Below, piece after piece: positions 41,518 through 41,551 of a DNA stretch of 41,551 nt. The stretch lies in contig JAPXOZ010000015.1 of the NCBI GenBank assembly GCA_033811195.1, positions 1-41,551 on the forward strand. The letters run 5' to 3'. How positions within the stretch are numbered: the first letter of the stretch is position 1; each line of letters starts with the position of its first letter. The DNA is from Cacconaster sp033811195. Lineage in GTDB: Bacteria; Bacteroidota; Bacteroidia; Bacteroidales; UBA932. Position numbers and translations under genes: made by a program. The notes beneath the pieces are model-generated. The model was not told where the DNA came from and searched no databases. It saw only the letters and a program-made list of their open reading frames with translations.

Positions 41518-41551
41518 CGGAGAGAGAGGGATTCGAACCCCCGGAAGCTTT
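41518..41551 (-). tRNA. tRNA 3' end, probably tRNA-Ser (partial)
   Basis: Minus strand shows GGGGG-TTCGAAT-CCCTC (T arm, one G-T pair), then TCTCTCC (acceptor 3' strand) and discriminator G at 41518. CCA is not encoded. The TCTCTCC acceptor, discriminator G and the preceding bases, consistent with a long variable arm, fit a class II tRNA-Ser. The anticodon is outside the window. Confidence 0.75.

Overview
The window looks like a chromosomal segment of a Bacteroidota bacterium, order Bacteroidales. The reasons are promoters of the TTTG-N19-21-TAnnTTTG type, many Cys-lipoproteins with fimbrillin-like domains, a TolC/HlyD/FtsX efflux operon of Bacteroidales layout, few Shine-Dalgarno sequences and moderate GC. 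A peptide-fermenting relative of Proteiniphilum/Dysgonomonas/Parabacteroides would fit, but the genus is a guess.

Layout. 1-7348 (minus): efflux operon TolC - HlyD adaptor - FtsX-like permease - ABC ATPase - second permease (cut by the window edge). 7500-9737 (plus): a promoter with a large palindrome, an internally deleted HigB/RelE-type toxin, its HigA-type antitoxin, a GNAT-nitrilase fusion and a remnant of an ATPase. 9734-11560 (minus): urea transporter and a Fic protein with an altered active-site motif. 11780-22924: the most unusual region. Three small peptides of 46-48 aa with a conserved leader (YxxP motif) and a variable tail each precede a fimbrillin-like lipoprotein. A convergent operon follows, encoding a PqqD-like protein, an S26-type peptidase, an HPr-kinase-like protein and a nucleotidyltransferase, with a divergent peptide-type ABC exporter. 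This set resembles the accessory genes of paeninodin-type lasso peptide loci but lacks the lasso cyclase and the B2 protease.

22823-31609 (minus): two small exported proteins, Xaa-Pro aminopeptidase, a DPP-IV-like peptidase, a glycyl-radical activase and a glycyl-radical enzyme whose active-site residues match trans-4-hydroxyproline dehydratase (HypD). Together these suggest use of collagen-type Pro/Hyp peptides. 31610-38611 (plus): a lipoprotein island. It holds a PPC-repeat lipoprotein interrupted by a stop codon inside a perfect palindrome, a further lipoprotein, two paralogous lipoproteins, a laminin-B-domain protein and an OmpA-family protein. 38612-41551: GC-rich palindromic repeats, a 5'-truncated dinD, a YhcG-type PDDEXK nuclease, an inverted copy of a tRNA 3' end, and the 3' end of a tRNA (probably Ser).

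Three kinds of repeat recur between genes: degenerate GAGTTnn arrays, GC-rich palindromes near the right end, and short remnants of one ATPase family.
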